NCBI GenBank assembly: GCA_964404255.1
Contig: CAYOJJ010000004.1
Location: forward strand, 1 to 64,000
Origin: JAFDZW01 sp964404255
GTDB lineage: Bacteria; Bacteroidota; Ignavibacteria; Palsa-1295
Direction of reading: 5' to 3'
DNA: 64,000 bases
Shown here: in pieces, positions 42,957 to 53,353 of the stretch
Numbering within the stretch: the stretch's first letter is position 1
Layout: each line of letters opens with the position of its first letter
Made by a program: the position numbers and the translations under genes
The notes under the pieces: generated by a model
The model's database searches: none
What the model was told of the DNA's origin: nothing
Seen by the model: the letters and a program-made list of their open reading frames with translations, nothing else

Positions 42957-45900
42957 TTAATTCCCTACTACCTGACGGTATCCTCCCAGGATCACTGCAA
43001 ATTTCTTGGTGGTTTCACCAAGGACAGCGCCAGTGAGCGGGTCTTTAGCAATAATGCGGGCAATCAATACCTGGCTGCCAACACGCTGACGACCCTCGGA
43101 GAGAAGATTCCATTCCTGAACTCTGTAACGATCATTAAGGCTATATCCTCCATCGCCGGTAGGAGTATATCCCTGATGTTCAAGCGTCGTTACCAGTTCA
43201 CCGGAAAGGGTATAAATTTCAATTGTTGCACGCGGTGGGAGACGTGTAAAGAAGAGTTTGGAATTCTCAGTCGAAGTCTGTCCCAAATGCGTAACGATAT
43301 ATGGATTCGGTACGACTTGTACTTCATCAAGAATTTTTTGCTCTTTATATAAATCGCTTGCCCCAAGATCGATCTGTTTGTTTTTCGATGTATAGATAAA
43401 GAAGGAAGTATCGGGGAACGGCAATCCACGAGCTAAGCCGCTGAACGATACATAGATCTCATCTCCGGTATTAAAGTCAGCAGAAGCATGGCCGGTATAA
43501 GTTGTTGTATCACCGGTAACAAGTTTTTCACTGATTCCGGGATAGTTCAGAATGATTTCAGCGCCGCCTAAACGAATACGGTGTACTGTTGCAAGCGTAT
43601 TCGATCCGATAGTATTTCTGCTATCGAATGGGAAATAGAATTGTCCAGTCGTCTTCATCATAAAGCTGCTCAAGCTCGGATCGTTCGGGTCCTGCAACGA
43701 GTAATGATAGGCATCAACTGCGAATTTACCGGGAATAGGTACTATCAGTGTATCCGGTCCCTTGTATTTTGGAAGGAAGATACCTGGGGTAGTACTTTCA
43801 CCACGATCGTCGACAGCATAGAAACGAGCATCTTTATCGACTACCACGTCATTTTGATATCCCGGTCTAATTACTTTCAACTTAGCATCGCAGTGCGTAG
43901 TACTTGTAATAATAATCGGTAATACATGATCAGGAGTAACCGAAGCTCCGGTACCCGGATCCGTAATACTGGTCAATTCCTGTAAGGTACCCAAAGTATC
44001 GACAACATCTGTTTCTCTAAATGTTGTAGGGGCACCAAAAGTAATCTTATAGCTCGATTCACCGAGTCCGCCAATAAAAGCCGGCATTGTAGCGTCTTCC
44101 GGAATATCGGAAAGATTAGCAAGCACATCTACACCTGGCGGCGGCTGCATCGTACGATTAGACAACCGTATCATACTAGCATCGCCCTGGTTACCTTGTT
44201 TCGTTGTAATGCTCTTTAAGCGATATGGAGCTTTCAATTGCTCAAATTCATAATCAACGATGACATGAAAAGCCTGATCGACCGTTTGATAGGGAGCAAA
44301 GAGTGCGTTGTCTGACACAAAACGTCCCGTAAAGGTAGAATCCTTACCTTGTCCAATAACCTGCTGTAAAATACCTGATGGCGTATTATACGGAGTTACC
44401 GAAGGTGAGGCATTGGGATTATAAAGCTTATCATAGGTAAGATTTAACCCTTCTTTTGTATCAGTCACATTAATATAGAGATCTAAATGACTGATATTTA
44501 AGAATCTCGGGTTAAGATTCTCTACCCACCGCGGTTGGAAAGCAACCCCAATGGTATCATTAAGGAACAGATCAACAAAACGACCGGTATCGACGATATC
44601 AAGCGCAACCCCCGTGATACCTCCTACCGGATCACCAGAGGATGTTTTACCGCTATAACAACTCGAATCGCCGGCGATCTTATTCGGAAGATCCGGGAAA
44701 ACAGGTTTCGACGGAATACCGACGGCAAAGTTTTTAGGAGAAACAATGGCGGTAGTAAGCGGTCCTACACTATTGACAGAGTCAAATTCATCTGTAGCCA
44801 ATAGGAAATAATAGTATTTTACACCATTAAGCAATCCTTCACTACCATTGATCTGCCCATCATTATTATCGTCACCAATATCAAGGAACGAATGGGGTAA
44901 TTCATTAGGTGTCTTATTAATGCGCGTATACCGATAATTACCGGTAAAAACCATAAGCGTAGTATCTTTACCACCACTGGTCTTTAATTTCAGCGTATTA
45001 ATTATAGAATCTTTTTTCAGGTTCCAAACAGACCATGATCCCAATTTGATGATTGGATTCTGACCGTCTGGCCTGATCGTCGAATCATGATCGCTTCTGG
45101 TCGTGCGATAAAGTTCGTAGGTATTAAACGGGAGGGTCGGACTTAAAGGATCGACTGAATTTTCCGCCGTTCTATCCCACGTTACTAAAACAGCCCGGTC
45201 AAGACTTGTTGTTGAAATGATCGGAAGATCGGGAGGCACCGGTGTAATAAAATGCTTTACGACCGTTGCCGTAGAATCGCCGGTTGTAGCATAACTACCA
45301 TTAGTGTCGGCAAAAACGGTATGAGCAAAAGCTATAAGCTTAACAATAGAATCTTTGTTAAGATCGAGAGTTGTGGTGCTTGCCTGCGCAATACCGATAG
45401 CAACCGTTGTTTCAACCGATTTCCCCGGAGGCATAGTAAACGGTCCCGTCGAGAATAACAAGCGCATATCGCCCTTAACAGCGACGTCATGATCTTTAGA
45501 ACCATCGGAGAGGAAGTCATACCGAAGATCGGGTGTTGGAGGATCGTTACTGATCGTCCATTTTTTAAAGGTTGTGAGCCCTTCCTGCTGCAATGCACTT
45601 GGCCCATACCCACCAATAAGACCACTATCGGAAATATCAACTACTTCCCCATTAGAAGTCACAACCGGACTTTCCAAGAATGCAAATCCGATAACTCCGT
45701 ATTGTTTTCCACCTTCAGGATCAGACCATTGTAACCCCATATTTAGCTTTGTGGGATTGTCATAGTATGGAGAAGTTTTAGGGAATACTCTATGGGCACG
45801 AGTAATATCATCCGGATTTAGACCGAAGTAAGAATTATAATCATTCGCTGCAGCGCCGCCGCCTACCCCAAGATCCGGATCGAATGCCGGAGCTATAAAG

Positions 45901-46745
45901 CAATCGTAAAGTGTATCTTTCGATCTATTGATAGCTTTATGACGAACAAAGATCATATCGCGATAACGTCCGAAGCTCCAGCTATAGATAACTTCAGTGA
46001 TATTTAATCCGAAAGGATACCCAGAACCCTGTTTGTATTCGGGATTCTGGCTTACATCATTATCCGTGTATTGGTTAACGATATCTTCCTGCGAAAGCAT
46101 TGCCGGTGCATACAGATCGCCATTTGGCTTTCTGGCACCCGATAATGCTTTGTCACGCAGTGCCTGACGCGAGCCGTTACCTGAAATAAAATCACCAAAA
46201 TAATAATTTCTTTTTAGCGTTTTTGTATCTGCCGTATCCCATAGCGGCCATACCATATTAGGATCGGGTACGGTACTATTAGGACCCGCTGTATAGACAC
46301 CGGTTTGCTTTGAATATCGTGGGCTTAAATAAGAAATATACTTAGAATCAAGATTGGTTTTATTATCCTCATCCCCTATCTCGCCTTCGGTATACCAACC
46401 GCCACCGGAGTTTGGATTGTAGCCAAGCTCAACGAGTTTGCGACGTTTGCCGGCGATATTCTTCTTGGTAGCAAACCATAATCCACCACCAAAAATGTAA
46501 GAATTAGCCGTTCCTCTTGGCCAATTAAGTCCGGCGGAAGCATCATTATTGAAAAGCACCCCACGATTAGTAAAATAGAAATCTAAATTACTAAGTGTAT
46601 TTTTCTGGCGCTTAAATGCCTGTACATTTCCGCTATGACCACTGCCTTTACCCGAAGTTGACGGACGTGAAAATCCGCTGCCGGCAAGGATACTGAACGA
46701 TGCCACAAGCATCACTACCGTTAAAATTCTCATGAATTGCTTCAT
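42957..46745 (-). CDS. Large secreted surface protein, unknown function
   Basis: 1262 residues from the ATG at 46743-46745; the TTG three codons upstream is unlikely. Signal peptide (MKQFMRILTVVMLVASFSILAGSG). The long body carries beta-sandwich and fibronectin-like segments (PPDLPIISTTSLDRAVLVTWDR, about 505-530). The C-terminus (VQVVPNPYIVTH ... TIEIYTLSGELVTTLEHQG ... LIARIIAKDPLTG) resembles a Por-type/FlgD-like sorting module without the usual final GxYxxR spacing. I recognise no further domains. It lies in a triad with a TonB receptor upstream and PorV downstream, on the same strand and with short gaps. Confidence 0.82.
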   Translation of the reverse strand: MKQFMRILTVVMLVASFSILAGSGFSRPSTSGKGSGHSGNVQAFKRQKNTLSNLDFYFTNRGVLFNNDASAGLNWPRGTANSYIFGGGLWFATKKNIAGKRRKLVELGYNPNSGGGWYTEGEIGDEDNKTNLDSKYISYLSPRYSKQTGVYTAGPNSTVPDPNMVWPLWDTADTKTLKRNYYFGDFISGNGSRQALRDKALSGARKPNGDLYAPAMLSQEDIVNQYTDNDVSQNPEYKQGSGYPFGLNITEVIYSWSFGRYRDMIFVRHKAINRSKDTLYDCFIAPAFDPDLGVGGGAAANDYNSYFGLNPDDITRAHRVFPKTSPYYDNPTKLNMGLQWSDPEGGKQYGVIGFAFLESPVVTSNGEVVDISDSGLIGGYGPSALQQEGLTTFKKWTISNDPPTPDLRYDFLSDGSKDHDVAVKGDMRLLFSTGPFTMPPGKSVETTVAIGIAQASTTTLDLNKDSIVKLIAFAHTVFADTNGSYATTGDSTATVVKHFITPVPPDLPIISTTSLDRAVLVTWDRTAENSVDPLSPTLPFNTYELYRTTRSDHDSTIRPDGQNPIIKLGSWSVWNLKKDSIINTLKLKTSGGKDTTLMVFTGNYRYTRINKTPNELPHSFLDIGDDNNDGQINGSEGLLNGVKYYYFLLATDEFDSVNSVGPLTTAIVSPKNFAVGIPSKPVFPDLPNKIAGDSSCYSGKTSSGDPVGGITGVALDIVDTGRFVDLFLNDTIGVAFQPRWVENLNPRFLNISHLDLYINVTDTKEGLNLTYDKLYNPNASPSVTPYNTPSGILQQVIGQGKDSTFTGRFVSDNALFAPYQTVDQAFHVIVDYEFEQLKAPYRLKSITTKQGNQGDASMIRLSNRTMQPPPGVDVLANLSDIPEDATMPAFIGGLGESSYKITFGAPTTFRETDVVDTLGTLQELTSITDPGTGASVTPDHVLPIIITSTTHCDAKLKVIRPGYQNDVVVDKDARFYAVDDRGESTTPGIFLPKYKGPDTLIVPIPGKFAVDAYHYSLQDPNDPSLSSFMMKTTGQFYFPFDSRNTIGSNTLATVHRIRLGGAEIILNYPGISEKLVTGDTTTYTGHASADFNTGDEIYVSFSGLARGLPFPDTSFFIYTSKNKQIDLGASDLYKEQKILDEVQVVPNPYIVTHLGQTSTENSKLFFTRLPPRATIEIYTLSGELVTTLEHQGYTPTGDGGYSLNDRYRVQEWNLLSEGRQRVGSQVLIARIIAKDPLTGAVLGETTKKFAVILGGYRQVVGN

Positions 46746-46789
46746 CGTGTTCAAAAAATTACGATTTGAAAGAAGTATTCGTTACCGGA

Positions 46790-49700
46790 TTAAAAGTTCA
46801 ACGTTACGTTAAAATAGACTCGGCGCGGGATCTGGTAATTGGTACGACGAGCAAAACCATCTGAGCGCAATTTTTGGAACGCCTGAGATTGCTCATTAAT
46901 ACTTACACGGCCATCTTTATTAAGATCCCACATCGGGTTATACTTCAGTTTTCCTAATACATCAAGCTCTACCCCGTCTGCATTCGTCGGATCATTAATA
47001 AAATCCGTAGTACCAAGATAGGTAGTGACAATACCATTGTCATCGCCCTGACCGGAAGTACGATATACATAGATCGGGTTTACTGTATTGAAAATATTTA
47101 ACACTTCCAATTGCAATTCCAATGACGTATTGGAGCCAATAGAAGTACCGAAGAGATCAGCCAAACGAATAGTACGGCTTAGCGTCCAATCCGATTGGAA
47201 ATATGATGGATCGCGATCACCATTAAATTCACCGGCCTGATTACCTTTAGCATCCAAACGAGTATAGGGAGTGCCGGAAGTGAATTCCGTGGTTGTGGAT
47301 AGCATAAGATCCTGAAGGAGCTTGGTGCCTAAGAGTGTCGGTCCTTCACCCGGCCCGAAACCGGCATTGAAAAGGAACTGGGCTACATGTGTTCTATCGA
47401 AACTCAGATAGAACGGCTGAAGGGGCAGCACCACGTTCGGATCGTCACCTGAAGAAGCACCCTGGTTAATCAGCAAGGAATAATTTTCTGTAGCTGAGCT
47501 GGAAGTGCCTTTGGCAACAGAGAAGGTATAATTAAGTTTGAACGAAAAATTATCGGACATTCTCTTATCAAGAGTGAATTCAACACCACGATAATTACCA
47601 TACTGGTCGTCGGAATACAATGTATATCCAACGGCAAGATTATCACTCGAGATACGTTCCAAACCAGACAGATTACGAAGGTCTTTATAAATACCCTGAA
47701 CTGACAGTGCCAGCAGATCGGAAAGAGCCGTCGTAAATCCAACAGTGAATTCCTGCGTATGTTCTGCTTTCAATGAACCATTACCAATGATCTGATTTCC
47801 ACGTAATAAAGCACGGCTCAGATTGCCACCGGTATTGGTTAATACTTCCCCGAATAATGGTTGTTTGAAATACAAACCATAATTAAAGTTAAAGATTGTC
47901 TTATCCGTAACAGCATACGTAATACCTAAACGGGGGCTGAGCTGCGTTTGTACCGGTGCGGTTGTAAAGTTCGGCACACTGATGGTTGAATCAGGAGAAA
48001 CCTGAATTGTTTTTAATGGATGCGCCGGATCTACAAGGCTATGGTCGTTGCCTGGATTATAGATATCAAAGCGTAAACTTGGGTTAAACGTGATATCATT
48101 AAATTCCATTTTATCGCCAACATAGATAGCGCCGATCAAGGGCTTTACCTGGAATGAATCACTGAACGGATTAGCATCCCACGGTAATTGGTTATTATAG
48201 TTTGACAACAGATATTGATGTCCTTCAAAACCAGCCGAAATAAGATGATTTCCAATCTGGTTAGTATAATGACCTTCCAAGCTATACTGATACCGAACGT
48301 TATCGTAGAAGCCGGCTACGTTACCAGCAGCCACGAACGTATTTAGTAACCCATACGGATTAGCAGTAGAATAAGTAATCGGCGGCCCTTCGATATGACC
48401 GGTAAATGGATTTAACCCGGCAGAAGAAAGAGACAGAATGGCACCCGGGTTTTTAGGATCGGGTATCTGTTTGCTAACAGGAGTATAAATATCAATAATA
48501 CCATCCTGGCCTGCAGATACCGTATGGTTATTATCATCATATTTAAAATTGTCCTTAGCATCATAAATCTGATAAAAACTAAAGAGTCCGCCTCCAGCCG
48601 ACTGATCATACTTCCCATAATGATCTTCCACATAATTATAACCGGCTGTAAAATCAATTAATCCATCAACACCATTTTCTCCTATAACGGTATTACCATG
48701 TAAGGTATAAAGGAAATCACGAGAATTAAGTGCAGGAAGCTGGGATGCATCTCCGTATTGCAGAGTTACGCCATTGATCTGACGGCTAACAGAAGAAAGC
48801 ACAGCATCTCCATTAAGATGAAAGCCTAAGAGATCGAAGGTTAATTTTGCGGTAGCCGAACGAGAGTAATATTTTTCGTGATCAAGCTGACCAGATGTAT
48901 TTCCATATGGATCTTTAACATCAAGCCCTTCATTATCGTATACAGGGGTTATAAAAGCGTTAAAATAATTACGAGTTTGGGCTTTACCAGTAATATAGTA
49001 TTTTACATCATTACTAAACAATGGCCCGCCGAATGCTAATTCATATGTATTATCCCCCATCGGTAATTGCTTATACCCATTACCTGAAGATCCAAAAAGC
49101 GCAGGCACCTCAGTGCGATAATGAGCATGGGCTTCAAAATTCAACCCACCGCTCTTAATGCTCGTATTAATTTCAGCACCGGTATAACCACCCTTCGATG
49201 CATCGCCACCAGCAGTAGTGACGTTTACTTCAGAAACGGCAAACTTAGAAAGAGCCGTCTGTGAAATACTGCTGCTACCATCGACAACGTCATTCGTCTC
49301 CATGCCATTAATTTTAATGGAGTTCGAAGTACCGCGGCTACCATGGACAGCAAATCCGCCATTGCTATTATCACGAACAAGGCCAGGAGTAAGGGCAACG
49401 ATTTGATCAACATTCTGGCGACCGGCTGTCGATTGAATCTCTTGCTCACCGACTTTAATGCCGATATCCGTTTTTGTCTTTTCAACAATACGCTGACTCG
49501 ATACGATAACCGTATCCGAACTCTTAGTAGAAAGCTTGAAGGTTAATTCTGTCGTGATATCAGACTTTACACGAACCCCTTTGATAGTCTGGGGTTCGTA
49601 CCCGGCATATTTAGCTACAACCGTATAGTTTTCACTTGGCTGTACATTAATAATAACAGCAGTACCATCGGCCTTAGAGTTTGCACCTTGGCGGGTTTCA

Positions 49701-49906
49701 AGGATCTGCACCGTTGCCCGAAGAAGCGCTTCGCCGGTTTTTGCATCGGTAATTGTTGCCTTGATCTTTCCGGTCTGGGCCAACACCGAAGTGATAGACA
49801 GGAAACTTACAACCAAGCAAACAATACTATACTTCACAACACCATGTACAATGTTCTTTCGGGAAGCAAGTACCATAGTTTTAACCTTCTGTTTGTTATG
49901 AGCCAT
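46790..49906 (-). CDS. TonB-dependent receptor with carboxypeptidase-regulatory-like N-domain
   Basis: The start is set at the ATG at 49904-49906 (1038 residues). A GTG at 49921 and an ATG at 49876 (MVLASRKNIVHGVVKYS) are alternatives; the last gives the shortest signal. A signal peptide ends TSVLAQ, then a CarboxypepD_reg-like domain (about 50-130: IKATITDAKTGEALLRATVQ), a TonB-box-like SDTVIVSSQ, a plug (about 160-270: ALTPGLVRDNSNGGFAVHGSRG) and a large barrel ending VYFNVTLNF with the terminal phenylalanine. First gene of the receptor / surface protein / PorV triad. Confidence 0.92.
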   Translation of the reverse strand: MAHNKQKVKTMVLASRKNIVHGVVKYSIVCLVVSFLSITSVLAQTGKIKATITDAKTGEALLRATVQILETRQGANSKADGTAVIINVQPSENYTVVAKYAGYEPQTIKGVRVKSDITTELTFKLSTKSSDTVIVSSQRIVEKTKTDIGIKVGEQEIQSTAGRQNVDQIVALTPGLVRDNSNGGFAVHGSRGTSNSIKINGMETNDVVDGSSSISQTALSKFAVSEVNVTTAGGDASKGGYTGAEINTSIKSGGLNFEAHAHYRTEVPALFGSSGNGYKQLPMGDNTYELAFGGPLFSNDVKYYITGKAQTRNYFNAFITPVYDNEGLDVKDPYGNTSGQLDHEKYYSRSATAKLTFDLLGFHLNGDAVLSSVSRQINGVTLQYGDASQLPALNSRDFLYTLHGNTVIGENGVDGLIDFTAGYNYVEDHYGKYDQSAGGGLFSFYQIYDAKDNFKYDDNNHTVSAGQDGIIDIYTPVSKQIPDPKNPGAILSLSSAGLNPFTGHIEGPPITYSTANPYGLLNTFVAAGNVAGFYDNVRYQYSLEGHYTNQIGNHLISAGFEGHQYLLSNYNNQLPWDANPFSDSFQVKPLIGAIYVGDKMEFNDITFNPSLRFDIYNPGNDHSLVDPAHPLKTIQVSPDSTISVPNFTTAPVQTQLSPRLGITYAVTDKTIFNFNYGLYFKQPLFGEVLTNTGGNLSRALLRGNQIIGNGSLKAEHTQEFTVGFTTALSDLLALSVQGIYKDLRNLSGLERISSDNLAVGYTLYSDDQYGNYRGVEFTLDKRMSDNFSFKLNYTFSVAKGTSSSATENYSLLINQGASSGDDPNVVLPLQPFYLSFDRTHVAQFLFNAGFGPGEGPTLLGTKLLQDLMLSTTTEFTSGTPYTRLDAKGNQAGEFNGDRDPSYFQSDWTLSRTIRLADLFGTSIGSNTSLELQLEVLNIFNTVNPIYVYRTSGQGDDNGIVTTYLGTTDFINDPTNADGVELDVLGKLKYNPMWDLNKDGRVSINEQSQAFQKLRSDGFARRTNYQIPRRVYFNVTLNF

Positions 49907-49983
49907 TGAATTAGTCTTCACACAACACTTACGCCAAGTGTTCTCTAAATAAACACACTACAACAACCAAAGTAGCAAAAAAC

Positions 49984-50023
49984 AAGAATGTCCGTGAAGA
50001 CTTTGATCTTCACGGACATTCTT
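49984..50023 (-). terminator. Intrinsic terminator after the BNR-repeat gene
   Basis: A perfect 17-bp inverted repeat (49984-50000 with 50007-50023) with a 6-base loop, followed on the minus strand by TTGTTTTTTG, 5 bases past the stop at 50029. It insulates this gene from the downstream receptor operon. Confidence 0.9.
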
Positions 50024-50028
50024 AATAC

Positions 50029-52074
50029 TTATTGAATGATCGTCATCAATCGTGATTCGCTCTGAGTAGCGGTCTTGATTGAATAGCGATAGATTCCCGG
50101 GGCTAAACCGAGGGTGGCAGCCGAAATAGCATGATAGCCTTCGGTCATGACACCGGAATAGACCGTACTAATTTCACGACCAAGCATATCACCGATTGTA
50201 ATCGTTACATTTTCAGCATGCTCTAACGAAACAGGGATGGTCGTAGAGCCGGAAGCAGGATTTGGATAATTCTGTCCGAGTAAAGCTGCCATGGTCGGCT
50301 GATTGGGATTGGCAACTCCGTCAACAACATAGTTCTGGTGGAACCAATAGTTTAAGGAAAGGCCCGCACCGTTGCCACGATCGGATTCAGTGCTAAAATA
50401 TCCCGGCAAGGAATCAGCCATAAACATCACATGGAAATTGCTTCCGGAAGAAGCAACCGTGCTTACCGGTGGTACCTGAGGATAGCGATAATCCAATGAC
50501 GAAGGATCTCCGGGTGTCGGATTAACCTTAAATGGCTTCACATCTGACCAGGAATTACCACCATCGGTCGTATACTGATAGAATAAGTTTGAATACCAAG
50601 CGGTATGTTCTGATTCATCTCGGGAAACGATCGTGCCTTGGTCGCCATCGACAATACCTTCATAAAATACTCCCATGACCTGAGGATTATCCGTAGGTGC
50701 GAGAACCGGCAGGGCTACAGAAGACATATGGGGGAAATCTACTCCCTGTGCTACATTAGCAGCATTAAAATAGCTTTCCTGATACAAATATTCTGCGCCG
50801 ATAGAATCGCCATTAATATGAACATAGTTGATGATATAGCCTTGGTTATCATTATAATTGATACATTTCAAGGCCGTCAAACCCGGATGCCAAAAGAAGA
50901 TCTGTCCGGTATAAGGGAAATAATATCCATCGGAATCTTCTTCACCGGAATTTTGCATATCGGCATGCCAAACGAAATTTGGAACGTCGTTCAAATAATA
51001 AAAATCTATTCCGGAATTAGGAGCAATAGCTCTTGCATTTTCCTGATCGACTACGGCAGGAATATACGGAGCCACCGTTGCCGGCCACGTAGCACCACCA
51101 TCGGATGATTCAACATAGTATAAACCATGATCAAAATTAGGAGCATCGGCATTGATCCAGGCAACACCGATAGTACCATCGCTTTTTACTCGGATCACAT
51201 GCTGGCCACTCTGGCAGTATCCGGAAAATGTGCTTTGATCGCCTAAACCGGGCTGATTCTTCCAACCATCCCAGGTAGCCGTTTTTCCATCTTCGCTCAT
51301 AGTAAAAGTACCAAATTCGAAGTAATCCTTTGCCGTAGCTTGCAATTGATCGGAAAAATCAGCAATCATATAGATCTTCGATCCATCTTTAGATGCCGCA
51401 ATCGCCGGCCAGAGGAGATCTTTATCTGTTCCGTCGGACGATTTCCTATCGCAATCAAACTCCTTGAAATTTCCTTCGCCGGGAGCGCCCTGTTCAACAA
51501 AGATAGCACTTTCAAAAGTCTTTGTACTACCCGGTGCATAGCGATGAGCAGCGATGATAGGCACATAATCATTGCCGCGCTTATAGAGCAGCATATCAGG
51601 ATATCCGGTTCTTACCGTTCCGGAAACATTCTTGGGTGAACTCCAGGTAATTCCACCATCAGAGCTATAGACATAGACTATTCTGCGGGAATCAAAGGTA
51701 GCGGTATCGGAAGGATCATTGGAAGTAGTCACCATCATACAAGCATGAACCTTCATCGCATCGGAGGGATCAAAAATGATATTATGCAATCCTCTTCCAT
51801 TGGTCTGAAGATCAAACATCGATCCAACATTCATGTATGTTGCCCCGGCAACTGAAACAACCGGATTGATCGGATCGTAAGGAACATAGGCATTAAGCTG
51901 TTCTTTGGAATGTGAAGGACCAGCACTTACGCGATCAGCGGTACCTTGTCTTTTAGCGGGAGTCATCGCTCCAGGAAACGATTTATGAACTGGCTGAAAA
52001 GCATTTTGCGCAAATGCAGATGTTATAAAGAATAAGCACACCAGCACAGTTGAAATTCGAAGCATTGTTTTCAT
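50029..52074 (-). CDS. T9SS-sorted BNR/Asp-box (sialidase-fold-like) protein
   Basis: 681 residues. Signal peptide (MKTMLRISTVLVCLFFITSAFAQ). BNR/Asp-box-like repeats S-x-D-x-G-x-x-W are visible: SSDGGITWSSP, MSEDGKTATWDGW, SSDGGATWPA, TTDGGNSWSD. This suggests a six-bladed sialidase-type propeller, although the catalytic arginine triad of sialidases cannot be confirmed. Residues about 600-681 form a sorting domain (LLGQNYPNPASGSTTIPVSL ... APGIYRYSIK). Monocistronic, with a strong terminator downstream. Likely extracellular. Confidence 0.85.
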   Translation of the reverse strand: MKTMLRISTVLVCLFFITSAFAQNAFQPVHKSFPGAMTPAKRQGTADRVSAGPSHSKEQLNAYVPYDPINPVVSVAGATYMNVGSMFDLQTNGRGLHNIIFDPSDAMKVHACMMVTTSNDPSDTATFDSRRIVYVYSSDGGITWSSPKNVSGTVRTGYPDMLLYKRGNDYVPIIAAHRYAPGSTKTFESAIFVEQGAPGEGNFKEFDCDRKSSDGTDKDLLWPAIAASKDGSKIYMIADFSDQLQATAKDYFEFGTFTMSEDGKTATWDGWKNQPGLGDQSTFSGYCQSGQHVIRVKSDGTIGVAWINADAPNFDHGLYYVESSDGGATWPATVAPYIPAVVDQENARAIAPNSGIDFYYLNDVPNFVWHADMQNSGEEDSDGYYFPYTGQIFFWHPGLTALKCINYNDNQGYIINYVHINGDSIGAEYLYQESYFNAANVAQGVDFPHMSSVALPVLAPTDNPQVMGVFYEGIVDGDQGTIVSRDESEHTAWYSNLFYQYTTDGGNSWSDVKPFKVNPTPGDPSSLDYRYPQVPPVSTVASSGSNFHVMFMADSLPGYFSTESDRGNGAGLSLNYWFHQNYVVDGVANPNQPTMAALLGQNYPNPASGSTTIPVSLEHAENVTITIGDMLGREISTVYSGVMTEGYHAISAATLGLAPGIYRYSIKTATQSESRLMTIIQ

Positions 52075-52245
52075 AATATCAAAGTGAGTGATGGTTTAGA
52101 CAACACATTTCCGCGCGAAGTCTGAAACGGGTTGATTAAATCATTGCAAATTACGGAATTTTTACCCCGCTTTTTGCAAAATGGTCAATAATACAACACA
52201 CAACTCGAATCGAAGTTGCTCACGATCAGCGCAAAACTCCTATTC

Positions 52246-52815
52246 TCAAAGCATTGGCAGATTTCGGAGTAATTCCTTTACCCCGGCACCGCTAATTGTG
52301 GAAACACGAAACACTTCTTTTACCCCCGTGAATTCCGATCTAAGATATTTTTCATGGGCGGCAAGGTCCTTCTGCGTTGTTTTATCGATTTTTGTTAATA
52401 TCACTATTATTGGTTTAGCCAGATCCGATAGCCATTCCAGGGCCATAATGTCCGTAGAAATACCCTGATGCCTGGAATCGATTAGCAACGCGACCGCTGT
52501 AAGCTCTTCTCTTTTCTCGATATAGCTCTCCATGAGCTTACGCCATTTCTCCTGTTCTGCTTTAGAGCGCTGTGCAAACCCAAAGCCGGGGCTATCGACC
52601 AAATACCAGTTTCCGGGAAATCTATAATAATTTAACGACTGCGTCTTTCCGGGTTTACTGCTTATATGCGCCAGATTCTTTTGCTGAGCCAATGCATTGA
52701 TAAGCGATGACTTACCGACATTCGACCTCCCAATGAAAGCCATCTCCGGTAATCCATCATTCGGCAGGTCTTTTAGATCGAACACTGCCCGGTAAAACTC
52801 AGCCTTTGGATTCAT
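52246..52815 (-). CDS. ysxC: Ribosome biogenesis GTP-binding protein YsxC/EngB
   Basis: 189 residues. Essential GTPase involved in 50S subunit assembly. G motifs: GRSNVGKSSL (P-loop), GKTQSLNYYRF (switch I), DSPGFGFA (G3), LTKIDK (G4) and VSTISGAG (G5). The start is set at the ATG at 52813-52815 (MNPKAEFYRAVF) because the longer frame begins inside the rplI terminator hairpin at 52826-52854. Confidence 0.95.
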   Translation of the reverse strand: MNPKAEFYRAVFDLKDLPNDGLPEMAFIGRSNVGKSSLINALAQQKNLAHISSKPGKTQSLNYYRFPGNWYLVDSPGFGFAQRSKAEQEKWRKLMESYIEKREELTAVALLIDSRHQGISTDIMALEWLSDLAKPIIVILTKIDKTTQKDLAAHEKYLRSEFTGVKEVFRVSTISGAGVKELLRNLPML

Positions 52816-52819
52816 CAAA

Positions 52820-52854
52820 ATAAAAAAGCGGTACTGCATCACTGCGTACCGCTT
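52820..52854 (-). terminator. Intrinsic terminator after rplI
   Basis: AAGCGGTAC (52846-52854 on the minus strand) pairs with GTACCGCTT (52826-52834), 9 bp, followed by TTTTTTA. It ends the rpsF-ssb-rplI transcript and sits just ahead of the ysxC start. Confidence 0.85.
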
Positions 52855-52876
52855 AATAATTCATAAGAATAAGCAA

Positions 52877-53320
52877 TTACTCTGCAATAACGTTTACGCG
52901 AACCTTTGCACTAACGCCATGCTTAAACTTTACCGTTATTTCATGAGCGCCAAGAGTGCGGATTGGCTCTTCGATAGCAATTGTCCGGCGATCGATAGCA
53001 TATCCCTGATTGGTAAGGGAATCGGCTATCATCATCGGAGTTACCGAGCCGTATAAGCGTTCTTCTTCTCCAACTTTCATCGGGATAGTAACCGATACTT
53101 CCGATAATTTAGCAGCTAAAGAAGCGAGATCAGCCTTTTCGATATCGATCTTCTTGGCACGGACCTTCATTTCCTGTTCGATGCGCTTTAGGGCGCTCGT
53201 CGTGGCGACATAAGCTATACGGCGCGGCACCAGGAAATTTCTGGCATATCCGTCTTTAACGTTTACCACTTCGCCGGCGGCGCCAAGCGTTTCAACATCC
53301 TCACGCAAGATCACTTTCAT
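52877..53320 (-). CDS. rplI: 50S ribosomal protein L9
   Basis: 147 residues, full length. N-terminal MKVILREDVETLGAAGEVVNVKDGYARNFLVPR is the L9 signature. The long helix and C-terminal domain (HEITVKFKHGVSAKVRVNVI) are present. L9 binds 23S rRNA and spans the subunit. Last gene of the rpsF-ssb-rplI operon; the usual neighbour rpsR (S18) is not here. Confidence 0.97.
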   Translation of the reverse strand: MKVILREDVETLGAAGEVVNVKDGYARNFLVPRRIAYVATTSALKRIEQEMKVRAKKIDIEKADLASLAAKLSEVSVTIPMKVGEEERLYGSVTPMMIADSLTNQGYAIDRRTIAIEEPIRTLGAHEITVKFKHGVSAKVRVNVIAE

Positions 53321-53353
53321 ATCGTTTCCCAGATACTTAGTTTGTTCGTCTTC

